Shown one piece after another: positions 29,961 to 40,568 of a stretch of 64,000 nt of DNA. The stretch covers positions 1,860,001-1,924,000 of the forward strand of contig NZ_AP024897.1 in assembly GCF_024529975.1 (NCBI RefSeq), given 5' to 3'. The DNA comes from Vibrio quintilis (GTDB taxonomy: Bacteria > Pseudomonadota > Gammaproteobacteria > Enterobacterales > Vibrionaceae). The translations under genes and the position numbers were made by a program. The notes below the pieces were generated by a model. It saw only the letters and a program-made list of their open reading frames with translations, did not search any database and was not told where the DNA came from. Positions within the stretch are counted from its first letter, which is position 1; every line of letters starts with the position of its first letter.

Positions 29961-32348
29961 ATGAAATTCAGTGAATCATGGCTGCGGGAGTGGGTAAATC
30001 CTTCAGTCACAACCGATGAGCTTTCTCACCAGATCACGATGGCAGGTCTTGAAGTTGATGACGTCGTACCTGTTGCCGGAACCTTTACGGGAGTCAAAAT
30101 CGGGCAGGTTGTTGAATGTGCTCAGCACCCGGATGCGGACAAATTACGGGTGACAAAAGTTGATGTCGGCGAAGCTGAGCTGCTTGATATCGTTTGTGGT
30201 GCGCCAAATTGTCGTCAGGGACTGAAAGTTGCTGTTGCTACAGTCGGTGCAGTGCTTCCGGGTGACTTCAAGATCAAAAAAGCGAAGTTACGTGGTCAGC
30301 CATCTCATGGCATGTTGTGTTCGTTCTCCGAATTAGGTATTGATGTTGAGTCTGATGGTATTCTTGAGTTGCCGGCAGATGCTGTGAATGGCACCGACTT
30401 CCGCGAGTTCCTGTCTCTGAATGATGTGACCATTGATGTTGATCTGACCTCAAACCGGGCGGACTGTTTCAGCCTAAGAGGCATGGCCCGTGAAGTTGGC
30501 GTTTTGAACCGTCTTGATGTTACTGAGCCGGTGACTGAAGCTGTACAGCCAGCGATTGATGATCAGGTTGCCATTGATATTCAGGCGCCGGAAGGTTGTC
30601 CGCGTTATCTGGGACGTGTTGTCCGCAACGTGAATGTGAAAGCAGAAACACCGTTATGGATGCAGGAAAAACTGCGTCGTTGCGGTATTCGTTCGATTGA
30701 TCCGGTTGTGGATATCACCAATTACGTGATGTTGGAACAAGGTCAGCCAATGCATGCCTTCGATTTATCAAAAATTGAAGGCGGGATTGTTGTCCGGATG
30801 GCAAAGCAGGATGAGCAACTGACGTTGCTTGACGGCACTGAAGCAAAACTGAACGCCGATACGCTGGTGATTGCCGACCATCATAAAACACTGGCACTGG
30901 CTGGTATTTTTGGTGGAGAAGGTTCTGGTGTCAGTTCAGAAACAACAGATGTGCTGCTTGAAAGTGCATTCTTTGCGCCTTCTGTCATCAGAGGCCGTGC
31001 CCGTAGTTACGGACTTCACACTGATTCCTCCCTGCGCTTTGAACGTGGTGTTGATCATGCATTACAGATGGACGCGATGGAAAGAGCCACTCAGTTGTTG
31101 GTTGAAATCTGTGGTGGTGATGTTGCGCCAGTGAATATTGCAGAATCTGCTTCAGATCTGCCTCAGCCAAACCAAGTGTTATTGCGCCGTGAAAAACTGG
31201 ATAAGCTGCTTGGACATCATATTCCGGATGAAGATGTTGCAGATATCTTATCCCGTCTGGGCATGCCTGTTCAGGTCAAAGATGAAGGCTGGTATGCGAC
31301 AGCACCAACCTGGCGTTTTGATATTGCGATTGAGCAGGATTTGATTGAAGAAGTCGGCCGTATTTACGGTTATGACAATATTCCAGAGCAGGCGCCAACG
31401 GCTGATTTGACCATGAATCAGTACAAAGAAGCAGATTTACCTTTAAAACGTGTCAGAGATCTGTTGGTTGATCGTGGTTATCATGAAGCGATCACGTACA
31501 GCTTTGTTGAGCCGGAACAGCAAAAACTGATTGTGCCGGATGTTGAGCCGCTGATCTTACCAAGTCCTATTTCTGTTGAAATGTCAGCGATGCGTCTGGG
31601 GTTGATTCAGGGGCTGCTGAACACTGTGGTTCATAATCAGAAGCGTCAGCAACCCCGTGTTCGTTTATTTGAATACGGGCTCAGATTTATTCCTGATGAA
31701 GCCGCAGAAATGGGGATTCGTCAGGAGCCGGTGCTAGCGGGTGTGATCGCAGGGCCTCAGGCTGATGAGCACTGGGCACTGGAAAGCAAAACTGTTGATT
31801 TTTACGATTTGAAAGGCGATGTGGAAGCGATTCTTGAGCTTACTTCAAATCAGAGCGTTTATAGTTTTGCTGCGGCAAAACATCCGGCGCTGCATCCGGG
31901 GCAAACCGCTGCAATTATGCGTGAAGGGCGTCAGATTGGTATTATCGGTACTGTTCACCCTGAGCTGGAGCGTAAGCTGGGTCTGAATGGCCGGACGGTT
32001 GTATTTGAACTGGACTGGCATGCGGTAAATCAGCGTGTGATTCCTGAAATCGGTGCAGTTTCTAAGTTCCCGTCAAACCGGCGTGATATTGCTCTGGTTG
32101 TCGATCAGAGTATTGATTCCGGAAATATTGTTGTAGCCTGTCTTGAAAGTGGTAATCAATATCTGAAAGGCGCGAAACTCTTTGATGTGTATGTTGGACA
32201 AGGCGTTGAAGAAGGTAAGAAGAGCCTTGCGATTGCTTTAACTTTGCAGTCTGACGAAAAAACATTAGAAGAATCAGATATTTCTTCAGCTGTTGCTGAT
32301 ATTCTGGCAGCTGTTTCTGGTAAATATGACGCAACTCTGCGGGATTAA
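29961..32348 (+). CDS. pheT: Phenylalanyl-tRNA synthetase beta subunit
   Basis: The 795-residue beta subunit, same length as E. coli. It has an N-terminal OB-fold tRNA-binding domain (about 39-150), B3/B4 editing domain (about 210-390), B5 domain (about 400-475), the degenerate synthetase-like core, and a C-terminal ferredoxin-fold anticodon-binding domain (from about 700, [15 protein letters not shown]). An intrinsic terminator follows directly, so ihfA is not simply read through from pheT. Confidence 0.98.
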   Translation: MKFSESWLREWVNPSVTTDELSHQITMAGLEVDDVVPVAGTFTGVKIGQVVECAQHPDADKLRVTKVDVGEAELLDIVCGAPNCRQGLKVAVATVGAVLPGDFKIKKAKLRGQPSHGMLCSFSELGIDVESDGILELPADAVNGTDFREFLSLNDVTIDVDLTSNRADCFSLRGMAREVGVLNRLDVTEPVTEAVQPAIDDQVAIDIQAPEGCPRYLGRVVRNVNVKAETPLWMQEKLRRCGIRSIDPVVDITNYVMLEQGQPMHAFDLSKIEGGIVVRMAKQDEQLTLLDGTEAKLNADTLVIADHHKTLALAGIFGGEGSGVSSETTDVLLESAFFAPSVIRGRARSYGLHTDSSLRFERGVDHALQMDAMERATQLLVEICGGDVAPVNIAESASDLPQPNQVLLRREKLDKLLGHHIPDEDVADILSRLGMPVQVKDEGWYATAPTWRFDIAIEQDLIEEVGRIYGYDNIPEQAPTADLTMNQYKEADLPLKRVRDLLVDRGYHEAITYSFVEPEQQKLIVPDVEPLILPSPISVEMSAMRLGLIQGLLNTVVHNQKRQQPRVRLFEYGLRFIPDEAAEMGIRQEPVLAGVIAGPQADEHWALESKTVDFYDLKGDVEAILELTSNQSVYSFAAAKHPALHPGQTAAIMREGRQIGIIGTVHPELERKLGLNGRTVVFELDWHAVNQRVIPEIGAVSKFPSNRRDIALVVDQSIDSGNIVVACLESGNQYLKGAKLFDVYVGQGVEEGKKSLAIALTLQSDEKTLEESDISSAVADILAAVSGKYDATLRD

Positions 32349-32375
32349 TTGCATAATTCTGTAACGCTTTGATAA

Positions 32376-32413
32376 AGCAGGCTGAAATTCAATGATCAGT
32401 CTGCTTTTTTTAT
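32376..32413 (+). terminator. Terminator of pheST
   Basis: AGCAGGCTGA and TCAGTCTGCT pair with one wobble and are followed by seven T residues. Confidence 0.85.
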
Positions 32414-32556
32414 TTGGATCTGAAGCATATTTTCAGAGTCAACAGACCCTGACTCATTGAGTCGCATTTTAAATTTAGTCTGAAAAAAATTCCGTTATTG
32501 ACTGAAATATCGGTGTTTATTTTGATTTTTGACGTTTTTGACTAATTCTATCTTTA

Positions 32557-32569
32557 AATCAATCAATTA
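32557..32569 (+). promoter_or_regulatory. Candidate IHF site upstream of ihfA
   Basis: AATCAATCAATTA matches the IHF consensus WATCAANNNNTTR at every fixed position. It lies about 205 bases before ihfA in an AT-rich stretch (32414-32773 holds no gene). It fits the known autorepression of ihfA by IHF in E. coli, but a match of this length in AT-rich DNA can occur by chance. Confidence 0.4.
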
Positions 32570-32773
32570 TTGTGAAATATGTTAAATGTAAAATACATTT
32601 TCTTTGTGATGAATGTGAGCATTTTATCATCGATTTGATAAAAAAGTTGGCGTAAATCATAAGGTTGGCATACACTATTTAGCGTGTGGCCGATATGTTG
32701 TTGATTGGTTGATAAAAAATGCTTTGGGACTGCAATTCTGGCAGTATGGTTGGTACAGCTTTGAGGAAAGTTT

Positions 32774-33064
32774 ATGGCGCTCACTAAGGCCGATTTGGCT
32801 GAAAACCTGTTTGAGAAGCTTGATTTTAGTAAACGGGATGCCAAGGAAACGGTTGAAGCTTTTTTTGAGGAAATACGTCAAGCGTTAGAGAACGGGGAAC
32901 AGGTTAAATTATCTGGTTTTGGCAATTTTGATCTCAGGGATAAGAATGAACGCCCTGGCCGGAATCCCAAAACAGGTGAGGATATCCCTATTTCTGCGAG
33001 GCGTGTTGTGACGTTCCGTCCAGGGCAAAAGCTGAAAGCCCGGGTCGAGAATATTGACTCATAA
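32774..33064 (+). CDS. ihfA: Integration host factor alpha subunit
   Basis: A 96-residue HU/IHF-family DNA-bending protein that works as a heterodimer with IhfB. The sequence [16 protein letters not shown], then [20 protein letters not shown] and [13 protein letters not shown], is typical of IhfA. It lies 425 bases after pheT with a terminator in between, so it relies on its own promoter, whereas in E. coli it follows pheT closely. A terminator hairpin follows. Confidence 0.97.
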   Translation: MALTKADLAENLFEKLDFSKRDAKETVEAFFEEIRQALENGEQVKLSGFGNFDLRDKNERPGRNPKTGEDIPISARRVVTFRPGQKLKARVENIDS

Positions 33065-33075
33065 TGATTGAGAAT

Positions 33076-33099
33076 GAAAGACCACTTCGGTGGTCTTTC
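33076..33099 (+). terminator. Terminator of ihfA
   Basis: GAAAGACCAC-TTCG-GTGGTCTTTC, a 10-bp stem with the very stable TTCG tetraloop. The T tract is short. Confidence 0.8.
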
Positions 33100-33178
33100 G
33101 ATTTCTCTGAAGCTTTATTATATATTTGAGCTTATGTCGCTGGCATGAGCTCATTTCGGTTTATACAGGTTTAGTATT

Positions 33179-33817
33179 GTGAAGATTGATTTCTGGCTGG
33201 ATAAATGGGCTGCCGGCCAAATCAGCTTTCATCAGATTCAGGAAAATTGTTTGTTGCTGAAGTTTTGGCCAAAACTATTACCAAAATCCGATGAAACTGT
33301 GTTGGTTCCACTGTGTGGTAAAAGTGAAGATCTGGTCTGGCTGGCCTCCCGGCATCAGGAAATCTATGGTGTCGAAATCAGTGAAATTGCTGTCAGGGAT
33401 TTTTTTGCCGGGCATTTCTATACACCCCTTGTGACCCGGGTTGATTCATCCCATGAGTTATATCAGTTTGATGAGCTCAATCTTTACCGGGGCGATATTT
33501 TTACTGCGCCATTACCGGCCGTTGATTTGATTTATGACCGGGCAGCTCTGACGGTGATTCCGCAGCAGGAAAGACGGCCATATGCTGAACGGCTACTTTC
33601 TTTGTTGAAAACTGGTGGCCGAATCTTACTGATTACTTCAGACCCGGCACAATCGGATGAAGCGGAGAAGATTTTTTCTGTACAGAAAGATGAAATTGAG
33701 CAGTTGTTTTATCGTTGCAAAGTGACCTGTTTATCCGCGTTTTCGGCGGTGAAACCTGCGGCGCAGTCCGGTGGATTTCCGGATGGTGATGTGTGGTTGA
33801 TTGAGAAAACGGGCTGA
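33179..33817 (+). CDS. tpm: Thiopurine S-methyltransferase
   Basis: A SAM-dependent methyltransferase of the TPMT family, known in bacteria for methylating thiopurines and for tellurite/selenite resistance. It has 212 residues with the family N-terminus DFWLDKWAAGQISFHQ, the SAM site VLVPLCGKSEDLVWLA, GVEISEIAV and DLIYDRAALTVIP. The start is GTG, with CAGGT upstream. It is a single gene with its own terminator. Confidence 0.93.
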   Translation: MKIDFWLDKWAAGQISFHQIQENCLLLKFWPKLLPKSDETVLVPLCGKSEDLVWLASRHQEIYGVEISEIAVRDFFAGHFYTPLVTRVDSSHELYQFDELNLYRGDIFTAPLPAVDLIYDRAALTVIPQQERRPYAERLLSLLKTGGRILLITSDPAQSDEAEKIFSVQKDEIEQLFYRCKVTCLSAFSAVKPAAQSGGFPDGDVWLIEKTG

Positions 33818-33911
33818 TCCCAGGTGACTGGCTGATTAAGATGATTGATTCAACCCATTTCTGATGAAGAAAGCAGGTTCGTTGGTCAGAATATGATTTG
33901 GACGATATCAG

Positions 33912-33947
33912 AAAAAGAGCAGCGCTGCGTCGCTGCTCTTTTTTTAT
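33912..33947 (+). terminator. Terminator of tpm
   Basis: AGAGCAGCG-CTGCGT-CGCTGCTCT stem followed by a run of eight T residues. Confidence 0.88.
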
Positions 33948-34015
33948 TCCGGGAAAGTTTTTACTCTGGATTAGTTTTTATCCCGGGATATGGTTTTATC
34001 TGAGTGGATGAATTC

Positions 34016-35191
34016 CTAACAGCAAATTTTTATATGTGCAGCACTATCCAGTGCCCGGGTTTTAGCCTGTTCGGTATCTTCTCCTGTTGCCAGTACAACC
34101 CCCATTCTTCGTCTGCCATTGATCTCTGGTTTACCAAACAGACGTATCTGGCTGGTTGGTATCTTCAGAGCCTCCGTTAACCCTTCAAACCGGACATCCT
34201 GCGATGAGCCATTGCCTAACAGGGCGACTGAGGCTGCCGGATGGTCGCGGGTAATCGCTCCGACCGGTAACCCTGAAAAGGCCCGGACATGGAGTGCAAA
34301 CTCAGACATATTTTGTGATATCAAAGTCACCAGCCCGGTATCGTGCGGGCGGGGAGAAACCTCATTGAAAATCACGTTATCGCCCTGGATAAAGAGCTCC
34401 ACACCAAAGATGCCGTGTCCGCCTAATGCGGTTACAATTTTCTCTGCAGTCGCCTGAGCCGCTTCCTGTGCTTTGACTGACATGGCCTGAGGCTGCCAGG
34501 ATTCGCGGTAATCTCCGTCCTGCTGGCGGTGGCCGATTGGGTCACAGAAATGGATGCCATCGACAGCACTGACAGTGAGCTGGGTAATTTCATAGTCAAA
34601 GTCGATAAATCCTTCGATGATGACTTTGCCAGCACCCGAACGTCCGCCATCCTGCGAGTAGTGCCATGCCTTTTCCGTATCTGCTTCTGATTGAATGATA
34701 CTCTGACCTTTACCTGAAGAACTCATGACCGGTTTGACCACACATGGCGTGCCGATTTCAGACACTGCCTGACAGAAATCATTGTAGTTATCTGCAAACC
34801 GGTAAGGGGAGGTTGTCAGGTTCAGCTTTTCTGCTGCCAGACGGCGGATTCCTTCACGATTCATGGTCAGCTGTGTTGCATTTGCCGTGGGAATGACACA
34901 AACACCTCGCTGCTCCATTTTCGCAAGAGTACTGGTTGCAATTGCTTCCACTTCAGGCACCACATAATCTGGCTGCTCCTGTTCAATAATCTGCTGTAAC
35001 TTATCACCATCCAGCATATCAAAGACGTGAGAGCGATGGGCAACCTGCATGGCAGGAGCATTGGCATATTTATCACACGCAATCACTTCAAGTCCAAGCC
35101 TTTGGCATTCAATGGCAACTTCTTTGCCTAATTCACCGGAGCCCAACAGGAGAACCCGCGTCGCGCTTTTTGTAGTTGCTGTTCCAAACAT
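34016..35191 (-). CDS. purT: Formate-dependent phosphoribosylglycinamide formyltransferase
   Basis: Makes formyl-GAR from GAR, formate and ATP in the third step of purine synthesis, the folate-independent alternative to PurN. It is an ATP-grasp enzyme of 391 residues with N-terminal [32 protein letters not shown] and [12 protein letters not shown] start at the ATG giving [12 protein letters not shown], which has GAGG upstream; two earlier codons in frame lack such support. A PurR operator core lies about 60 bases upstream. Confidence 0.96.
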   Translation of the reverse strand: MFGTATTKSATRVLLLGSGELGKEVAIECQRLGLEVIACDKYANAPAMQVAHRSHVFDMLDGDKLQQIIEQEQPDYVVPEVEAIATSTLAKMEQRGVCVIPTANATQLTMNREGIRRLAAEKLNLTTSPYRFADNYNDFCQAVSEIGTPCVVKPVMSSSGKGQSIIQSEADTEKAWHYSQDGGRSGAGKVIIEGFIDFDYEITQLTVSAVDGIHFCDPIGHRQQDGDYRESWQPQAMSVKAQEAAQATAEKIVTALGGHGIFGVELFIQGDNVIFNEVSPRPHDTGLVTLISQNMSEFALHVRAFSGLPVGAITRDHPAASVALLGNGSSQDVRFEGLTEALKIPTSQIRLFGKPEINGRRRMGVVLATGEDTEQAKTRALDSAAHIKICC

Positions 35192-35249
35192 GCCATAACC
35201 TCTGTTCATCATTCAGATTTTGCGGCAATCATACTGATTTTTCGGATGA

Positions 35250-35265
35250 AAGCAAACGTTTGCGC
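35250..35265. promoter_or_regulatory. PurR operator upstream of purT
   Basis: AAGCAAACGTTTGCGC contains the perfect palindrome GCAAACGTTTGC (35252-35263), the core of the PurR box ACGCAAACGTTTGCGT. It sits about 60 bases before the purT start, where it would overlap a promoter. The repressor itself is encoded at 3970-4983. Confidence 0.85.
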
Positions 35266-35391
35266 GGTATCATCAATAAAATGAAAATCCGGTCAATATG
35301 GTTTGTCGTGATGGTAAATAGTTTTTGTCAGGGTATCGCCGGGAAAGCCGCGCTGATTGATTTTCCCGGCAAAAAAGACGGCTGGTGATTT

Positions 35392-36282
35392 TCAGTCAAT
35401 CTGATGATATTCACATTTGAGAGATGGGTTGATTTGCTCAAGCATGTATTGTGTGTCGGTAAAATGACTCACTTTGGCATTTTTCATTTCAGCCAGTACG
35501 ACCCGCTGTATTTCATCGGGTTCATGACCACCCATTCTGGCCTGAACAAGAGCGACCTGAAGGGGAGGCAGGCTGGGGTTAAATGCGGCGTTTTCAGCAT
35601 AAGAACCCATATAGATTTGCTGACCAGCCATCTGAACAGAGATACCGCTGAAGTTTTCACTGTAAGGTGCATGGCTTTGGTTTAATGCCCGGATTGCACA
35701 CAAAACCAGTTCATCTGATGTGTCGATGTGTTTGTTATGGTTTTTTTCAGCCATTAAACCGGAAGTGATTCCCAGATCGCCGGGGCCGAAATCTTCAGGC
35801 AGATAATGGCGTAATAATCTGGCGGGTTTGTCAGGTAACTGAATGTGTAGTTTCTCAGAGCCGGTCAGTTCATTCATGAACTGTCGGCAGTGTCCGCAGG
35901 GTGGTGTGTCGATGATAATATCCGTCAGCATCGTCTCACCAGACATCCAGGCATGCGCAATTGCTGCCTGCTCCGCATGAATCGTTTGCCCCATTTGTGT
36001 TCTGGCAAACTCCATATTGGCACCGAAATATAATGTTCCTGATACGCCTCTGGTGATTGCGCCTACCTGAAAACCTGAGATAGGTGTCAGGGCATATGCA
36101 GCCGCTAAAGGAAGCAAGCTGAGCGGAAGAGTTGCTTCGGCAACATTTGCCATACTGGCCAACTGATTCACCTGATGTGGCGTTAACTGACCTGAAAATT
36201 CATGATGAGATAAGACTGGGGCCAGATATGAGCGTAATTCTGTCGGAATTTTTGTCAGGGCGTGGGCGATGTTTATGGTCAT
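35392..36282 (-). CDS. cdd: Cytidine deaminase
   Basis: Zinc-dependent deamination of cytidine and deoxycytidine to the uridine forms in pyrimidine salvage. It has 296 residues, the long dimeric type of enterobacteria with a catalytic N-terminal domain and a degenerate C-terminal copy. Zinc ligand and proton-shuttle motifs are HAE at 102-104 and PCGHC at 128-132. It sits next to yohK-yohJ as in E. coli, though 240 bases separate them. Confidence 0.97.
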   Translation of the reverse strand: MTINIAHALTKIPTELRSYLAPVLSHHEFSGQLTPHQVNQLASMANVAEATLPLSLLPLAAAYALTPISGFQVGAITRGVSGTLYFGANMEFARTQMGQTIHAEQAAIAHAWMSGETMLTDIIIDTPPCGHCRQFMNELTGSEKLHIQLPDKPARLLRHYLPEDFGPGDLGITSGLMAEKNHNKHIDTSDELVLCAIRALNQSHAPYSENFSGISVQMAGQQIYMGSYAENAAFNPSLPPLQVALVQARMGGHEPDEIQRVVLAEMKNAKVSHFTDTQYMLEQINPSLKCEYHQID

Positions 36283-36475
36283 CTCATTGTTTCTCTGAAG
36301 TAATCAACTTTTTTATATTAGCCTAGATTTTCGTTTAGAGTGTGATATGTATATAAATATTACGTGACAGTCATGACTTATTTCATTGCATTTGTGATTT
36401 ATTTCAAAATAAATGAGTGGTGATACGAAGAATGATGATGAAAAACGCTCGGATTGAGGGGAAATCGTATGATGT

Positions 36476-36511
36476 CTTCTTTGCCGGATGATTATTGTTC
36501 CGGCAAAGAAG
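36476..36511. terminator. Stem-loop after yohK
   Basis: CTTCTTTGCCGG and CCGGCAAAGAAG form a perfect 12-bp stem with a 12-base loop, 14 bases past the yohK stop. There is no T tract on the minus strand, so it may protect the 3' end rather than terminate. Confidence 0.5.
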
Positions 36512-36524
36512 GAGAGAATGGGAT

Positions 36525-37214
36525 TTAGTGGATGATGTCTGCAATCCACATGGCAAGCGCATAGAATGACGGTGCCAGAATAGACGTGATAATGCCACAT
36601 AAGACCAGGGCCAGTGAGCTGAAAGCCGCGTCCTGCGGGGCTTTTTCTGCACTGGTTGCTGTGCCTAATGCATGCGACACTGTACCCATCGTCAGCCCTT
36701 TCGCTATCGGGTGAGTGATATTCAGTCGTTTATAAACAGGATAAGCGCAGACAGCTCCGAATAGCCCGGCAATCACAACAAGAATTGCGGTGATAGAAGC
36801 CTCCCCGCCTAAAGTACTGGTGATTTCCATTGCAATCGGTGTGGTCACTGATTTAGGCAACAGCGCTGCGATCAGTGTGCTGTCTGTGTTCAGGGAAACA
36901 GCAATCAGACTGGTTGAAATCATCGACATAATACTGCCGACGGTACAGGCGGCCAGAATCACCCGCCAGTTGGCCCGGATTTGTGGTAATTGTTCATAAA
37001 GCGGATAAGCCAGAGCGACAACTGCAGGTTGCAACAAAAAATTGATTACGGCTGTATCTTTGGCGTAGGCCGGATACGGCACACCGAGCAACATCAGTGC
37101 TGAGATCAGGATGATGACACTGAGAAGCAGCGGGTTTGCCAGCGGATTTTTCCACTGACTACACAGCCAGCGGGAAAACAGGAAGACGATAATTGTAATA
37201 ACAAGCCACATCAT
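36525..37214 (-). CDS. yohK: LrgB/CidB-family membrane protein YohK
   Basis: A 229-residue polytopic membrane protein of the LrgB family, partner of LrgA-type proteins. Typical strings are KSVTTPIAMEITSTLGG, TGSIMSMISTS-like and GLTMGTVSHALGTA near the C-terminus. LrgAB-type pairs have been linked to murein hydrolase control and to transport of small organic acids; the role in this lineage is not settled. The start overlaps the yohJ stop by one base, so the two are translationally coupled. Confidence 0.9.
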   Translation of the reverse strand: MMWLVITIIVFLFSRWLCSQWKNPLANPLLLSVIILISALMLLGVPYPAYAKDTAVINFLLQPAVVALAYPLYEQLPQIRANWRVILAACTVGSIMSMISTSLIAVSLNTDSTLIAALLPKSVTTPIAMEITSTLGGEASITAILVVIAGLFGAVCAYPVYKRLNITHPIAKGLTMGTVSHALGTATSAEKAPQDAAFSSLALVLCGIITSILAPSFYALAMWIADIIH

Positions 37215-37579
37215 TATTGCTCCTTCCGTTTCAGATAGCGATCCAGCACTGTTCCCATGCAGATAAGCACGATGGCACTGCCGACAACTACACTGAGAAA
37301 AATGGAAAAAGCGTTTTCGATCAATGTGTCAAAATGACTCATTAGTCCAACACTGACCGGGATGAACAGAAACACCATATAGCGGATAAACAGGCTTGCA
37401 CCGGGCTGAACCCAACTGACAGGTAAAACGCCGGATGAAAGCAGCATGAACAGGATGATCATGCCGATGACACTACCCGGAATGGAGAGATGGAGCCAGT
37501 GTTGCAGGGTTAAACCAGCCCACAGACAGATAAATATAACGCAGAAAGATATGAGATATCTTAATAATACTTGAAACAT
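37214..37579 (-). CDS. yohJ: LrgA/CidA-family holin-like protein YohJ
   Basis: A 121-residue protein with four hydrophobic helices, starting MFQVLLRYLISFCVIFICLW. The conserved LrgA element IPGSVIGMIILFMLL and the region FIPVSVGLM are present. It pairs with YohK just downstream (1-base overlap). The chosen ATG matches the family N-terminus; the longer in-frame extension of 16 codons does not. Confidence 0.9.
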   Translation of the reverse strand: MFQVLLRYLISFCVIFICLWAGLTLQHWLHLSIPGSVIGMIILFMLLSSGVLPVSWVQPGASLFIRYMVFLFIPVSVGLMSHFDTLIENAFSIFLSVVVGSAIVLICMGTVLDRYLKRKEQ

Positions 37580-37641
37580 TTTGTGATCCACTTTGGGTAA
37601 AAACAAGATTGATGCTGCACAATTCAATCAACCCGACGGGG

Positions 37642-39066
37642 TCAGGAAGTCACACCGGCAACATACTGATAAATGGATTTCAGGATCTGGATTTTTGATT
37701 CGTTCTGTTCATGCTCAACTGCAAGATTTTCCAGCCTGAGAATATAATCATCCATATGACTGGTGAAATAATCCTGACAGTGGCTCAGCCATTGCTGGCG
37801 TTCCTGATAACTCAGCGTGTCCGGAAAGTTTCTGGCGCGGTAGCGGAACAGCAGGGGAGCGATTCTCTGATCCTGATAAGAAAGGGAAAGCTCTCCTAAA
37901 ATGTCAGGCGGTGTCTCGCGGATAATTTCCATCGCGGCTTTGTCTGCCGGATTAAAGAATCCCTGATAAAGCATGGTATCGACGTTATTGTCGTCCGGAT
38001 ATTGCCTCTCCTCACTGAACAGCTGAAGCAGCTTTTCTCTGATCACGGGGGCGCTTTTTAAGGCGGCCAGATTTTGTAAACAGGCTTCCCGGTCTATACC
38101 TATTACCTGAGCGTTCTCTGCGGTCAGTGTTTTTGCCGGTGCAAGAATCGGGCATTTGTTTAAATGGATGAGTTTCACCGGAACAGGCAATTCTCCTTCA
38201 GCCAAATCATCATGCCGGGTGTACAGACGTTCTCTTAATTCGTCGGCAGACAGATCGAATAAAGGCTGAGGATTTTTTGCCAGATCAACTGCTATGACCG
38301 CATTTTTGTTCACCGGGTGCCAGGCAACAGGCACAATCCAGGATGTATAATTGCATTGATGCCCCAGCATGCCGGAAACATGCATGAGAGGTGTCATATT
38401 GACGATATCAATGAGCTCTGTCAGTTTGCGCTTGTGGCGCATTGAAAAGAAGTAATCAAAGAGTTTTGGCTGGGCGTTTTTAATTCGCTTTGCCAGTTCA
38501 ATGGTGGCGTATACATCGGCCATGGCATCATGGGCGTTACTGTGTTCGATCTGGTTGGCAACCGATAAATGCTCCAGCTTAAAGCTGGTGACGCCGTCAT
38601 CATTTTCCGGCCAGTTGATACCGTCAGGCCGGAGCGCATGACAGGCCCGTGCGACATCGAGTAAATCCCATCTTGAATTGCCGTTCTGCCAGCTCCAGCC
38701 ATAAGGGTCGATAAAATTTCGATAGCAGGTATAACGGGTGACTTCATCATCAAAGCGAATGCTGTTATAGCCAAGACTGGTTGTATCAGGTTTGGCAAGT
38801 TCCTGATGAATCCGGTTGATAAATTCTGGCTCAATCATACCTTTGGCATTGGCAAGTTGCGGCGTAATGCCGGTAATTAAGGCGGCCTCTGGTGAAGGCA
38901 GGTAATCCGGCGGCAATTTACAGTATAAAGTCAGCGGCTCTCCGATAATATTGAAATCCATATCCGTGCGGATGCCGGCAAACTGACAGGGACGGTCTTT
39001 GGCGGGACTGGTTCCCCAGGTCTCGTAATCGAAGAAGAAGAATGTTGGCTGTTCGGTGTCTTTCAT
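37642..39066 (-). CDS. sbcB: Exodeoxyribonuclease I
   Basis: A 3'-5' single-strand DNA exonuclease of the DEDDh family involved in recombination and mismatch repair. With the start at MKDTEQPTFFFFDYETWG it has 474 residues (E. coli 475). Motifs are FDYETWG (Exo I), GYNSIRFDDEVTRY (Exo II) and HDAMADVYATIELAKR (Exo III), with the SH3-like and C-terminal domains following. Its promoter lies in the gap toward the integrase, so the mobile island is inserted immediately upstream of this gene. Confidence 0.96.
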   Translation of the reverse strand: MKDTEQPTFFFFDYETWGTSPAKDRPCQFAGIRTDMDFNIIGEPLTLYCKLPPDYLPSPEAALITGITPQLANAKGMIEPEFINRIHQELAKPDTTSLGYNSIRFDDEVTRYTCYRNFIDPYGWSWQNGNSRWDLLDVARACHALRPDGINWPENDDGVTSFKLEHLSVANQIEHSNAHDAMADVYATIELAKRIKNAQPKLFDYFFSMRHKRKLTELIDIVNMTPLMHVSGMLGHQCNYTSWIVPVAWHPVNKNAVIAVDLAKNPQPLFDLSADELRERLYTRHDDLAEGELPVPVKLIHLNKCPILAPAKTLTAENAQVIGIDREACLQNLAALKSAPVIREKLLQLFSEERQYPDDNNVDTMLYQGFFNPADKAAMEIIRETPPDILGELSLSYQDQRIAPLLFRYRARNFPDTLSYQERQQWLSHCQDYFTSHMDDYILRLENLAVEHEQNESKIQILKSIYQYVAGVTS

Positions 39067-39246
39067 ATAATTTGTGAAATATCCATAGATATTCGCATGA
39101 GGCCTTGTCTGGCGGTCGATTAGCAATTGTTATTATGATATCTTTTCGTCTGAATTTTTGTGTTTTAACACGTTTTACATTTGTACTTGCGTCTAAATAT
39201 GTGTCCAAATTTTAAAGACGCTGCGTCCTTTTTTAAAGGGTTAACT

Positions 39247-40428
39247 ATGAGCATTACAGACAAACAACTCAGTGCTATCAACAAACTCAACGAATATAGT
39301 GGGCCATCAGAGCTGAACGATGGAGAAGGACTGATTGCCAAAATATCACCCAAGGCAAATATCACTTTTCAATACCGTTGCCGCTTCAATGGCAAGAATA
39401 AACGCTTTCGTATCGGCAAGTATCCTGCAATCACACTAAAAAAAGCAAGACAAATTCATAAACAAATGCTGGAGCTGAAGGAGGAAGGACGAAACCCGGA
39501 AATTGCTGTTACCGGTGAAACGGAATTTGTATCACTGAAAGATTGTCTGGATTACTGGTTTGAGCATAAGGTATCGACTCAAAAAAAGGGAACACAGGAG
39601 CTTTACCATTCAGTGGCTAATAATTATTTCTATAATGCCTTTCCTGATATGGATGTTGAGAAAATTCCGGCCAAAGACTGGATGAGATGGTTTGATGAGA
39701 TCGCTACAAAGAATCCCAAAACGGCGAATTCAGCGTTCGCAAAAATGCGCGCGTGCCTGAACTTTTGTAAGTCAAAGTTTTTGATCGATGGAACCCATTT
39801 TGAAAAAATCCGGCAGCAGGATGTCGGGGAACCGTCCAGAGCAGGGGATCGTGTTCTGACGTTGCCTGAATTAGCAAAAATCTGGATTGCAATTGAAAGA
39901 AGTAAGGCCGGTACATCAACCAAAAATTTGCACCTGATGACGATGTTGTGGGGCAACCGGCTGTCAGAACTACGGCTGGCCAGAAAAGAACACTTTGATA
40001 TGGTCAATGGTATCTGGACAGTGCCGCCTGAATTAACAAAAATGGGAAATACGATTCGCCGCCCGATCCCTGACCGTATCAGACCCATGTTGGAGCGATT
40101 AATGAATATCTATGATGATGTGTTATTCCCTGGTGCTTCACTGAAGAATCCAATTACCATTTCAGCGGCCAACCGGTATATCAGACGCCTGCGACATTCA
40201 CTGACGTTAACTCACTGGCGCACGCACGATTTCAGGCGCAGTATTTCAACTATTTGCTCAGAACTGGGTACGATGCCACATGTGACTGAGAAAATGTTAG
40301 GCCATGAGCTTGTTGGTGTGATGGCGGTCTATAATAAGCATGATTGGTTGAAAGAGCAGAAAGATGCATATGATACGTTTGCGGAGGCTTTGTTCCTGCA
40401 GGTGCAGAAAGAGTTGGAGTTTGAATAG
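39247..40428 (+). CDS. Tyrosine-type site-specific integrase (P4-like)
   Basis: A 393-residue phage/island integrase. It has an N-terminal arm-binding domain of the DUF4102 type (TFQYRCRFNGKNKRFRIGKYP), a core-binding SAM-like domain (about 95-185) and the catalytic domain with the first Arg in WGNRLSELRL, HDFRR (His-x-x-Arg), LGHE and the nucleophile Tyr in VYNKHDW. The ATG giving MSITDKQLSAINKL follows AAAGGG; an ORF extension upstream is not needed. It reads away from sbcB into the island, and no excisionase gene is visible. Confidence 0.93.
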   Translation: MSITDKQLSAINKLNEYSGPSELNDGEGLIAKISPKANITFQYRCRFNGKNKRFRIGKYPAITLKKARQIHKQMLELKEEGRNPEIAVTGETEFVSLKDCLDYWFEHKVSTQKKGTQELYHSVANNYFYNAFPDMDVEKIPAKDWMRWFDEIATKNPKTANSAFAKMRACLNFCKSKFLIDGTHFEKIRQQDVGEPSRAGDRVLTLPELAKIWIAIERSKAGTSTKNLHLMTMLWGNRLSELRLARKEHFDMVNGIWTVPPELTKMGNTIRRPIPDRIRPMLERLMNIYDDVLFPGASLKNPITISAANRYIRRLRHSLTLTHWRTHDFRRSISTICSELGTMPHVTEKMLGHELVGVMAVYNKHDWLKEQKDAYDTFAEALFLQVQKELEFE

Positions 40429-40568
40429 GATAAGTACCGATAGGAATAAAATGGATTCTGCGGCAAGTTGTTCTAAATCATTTTTGCCCCGTTCCGTGTT
40501 AGAACAAGTGTTTTCTCAAATAAGATTTAACTTTTATAGTAATATTTAAATTAATCGGGTGAAGTGTT

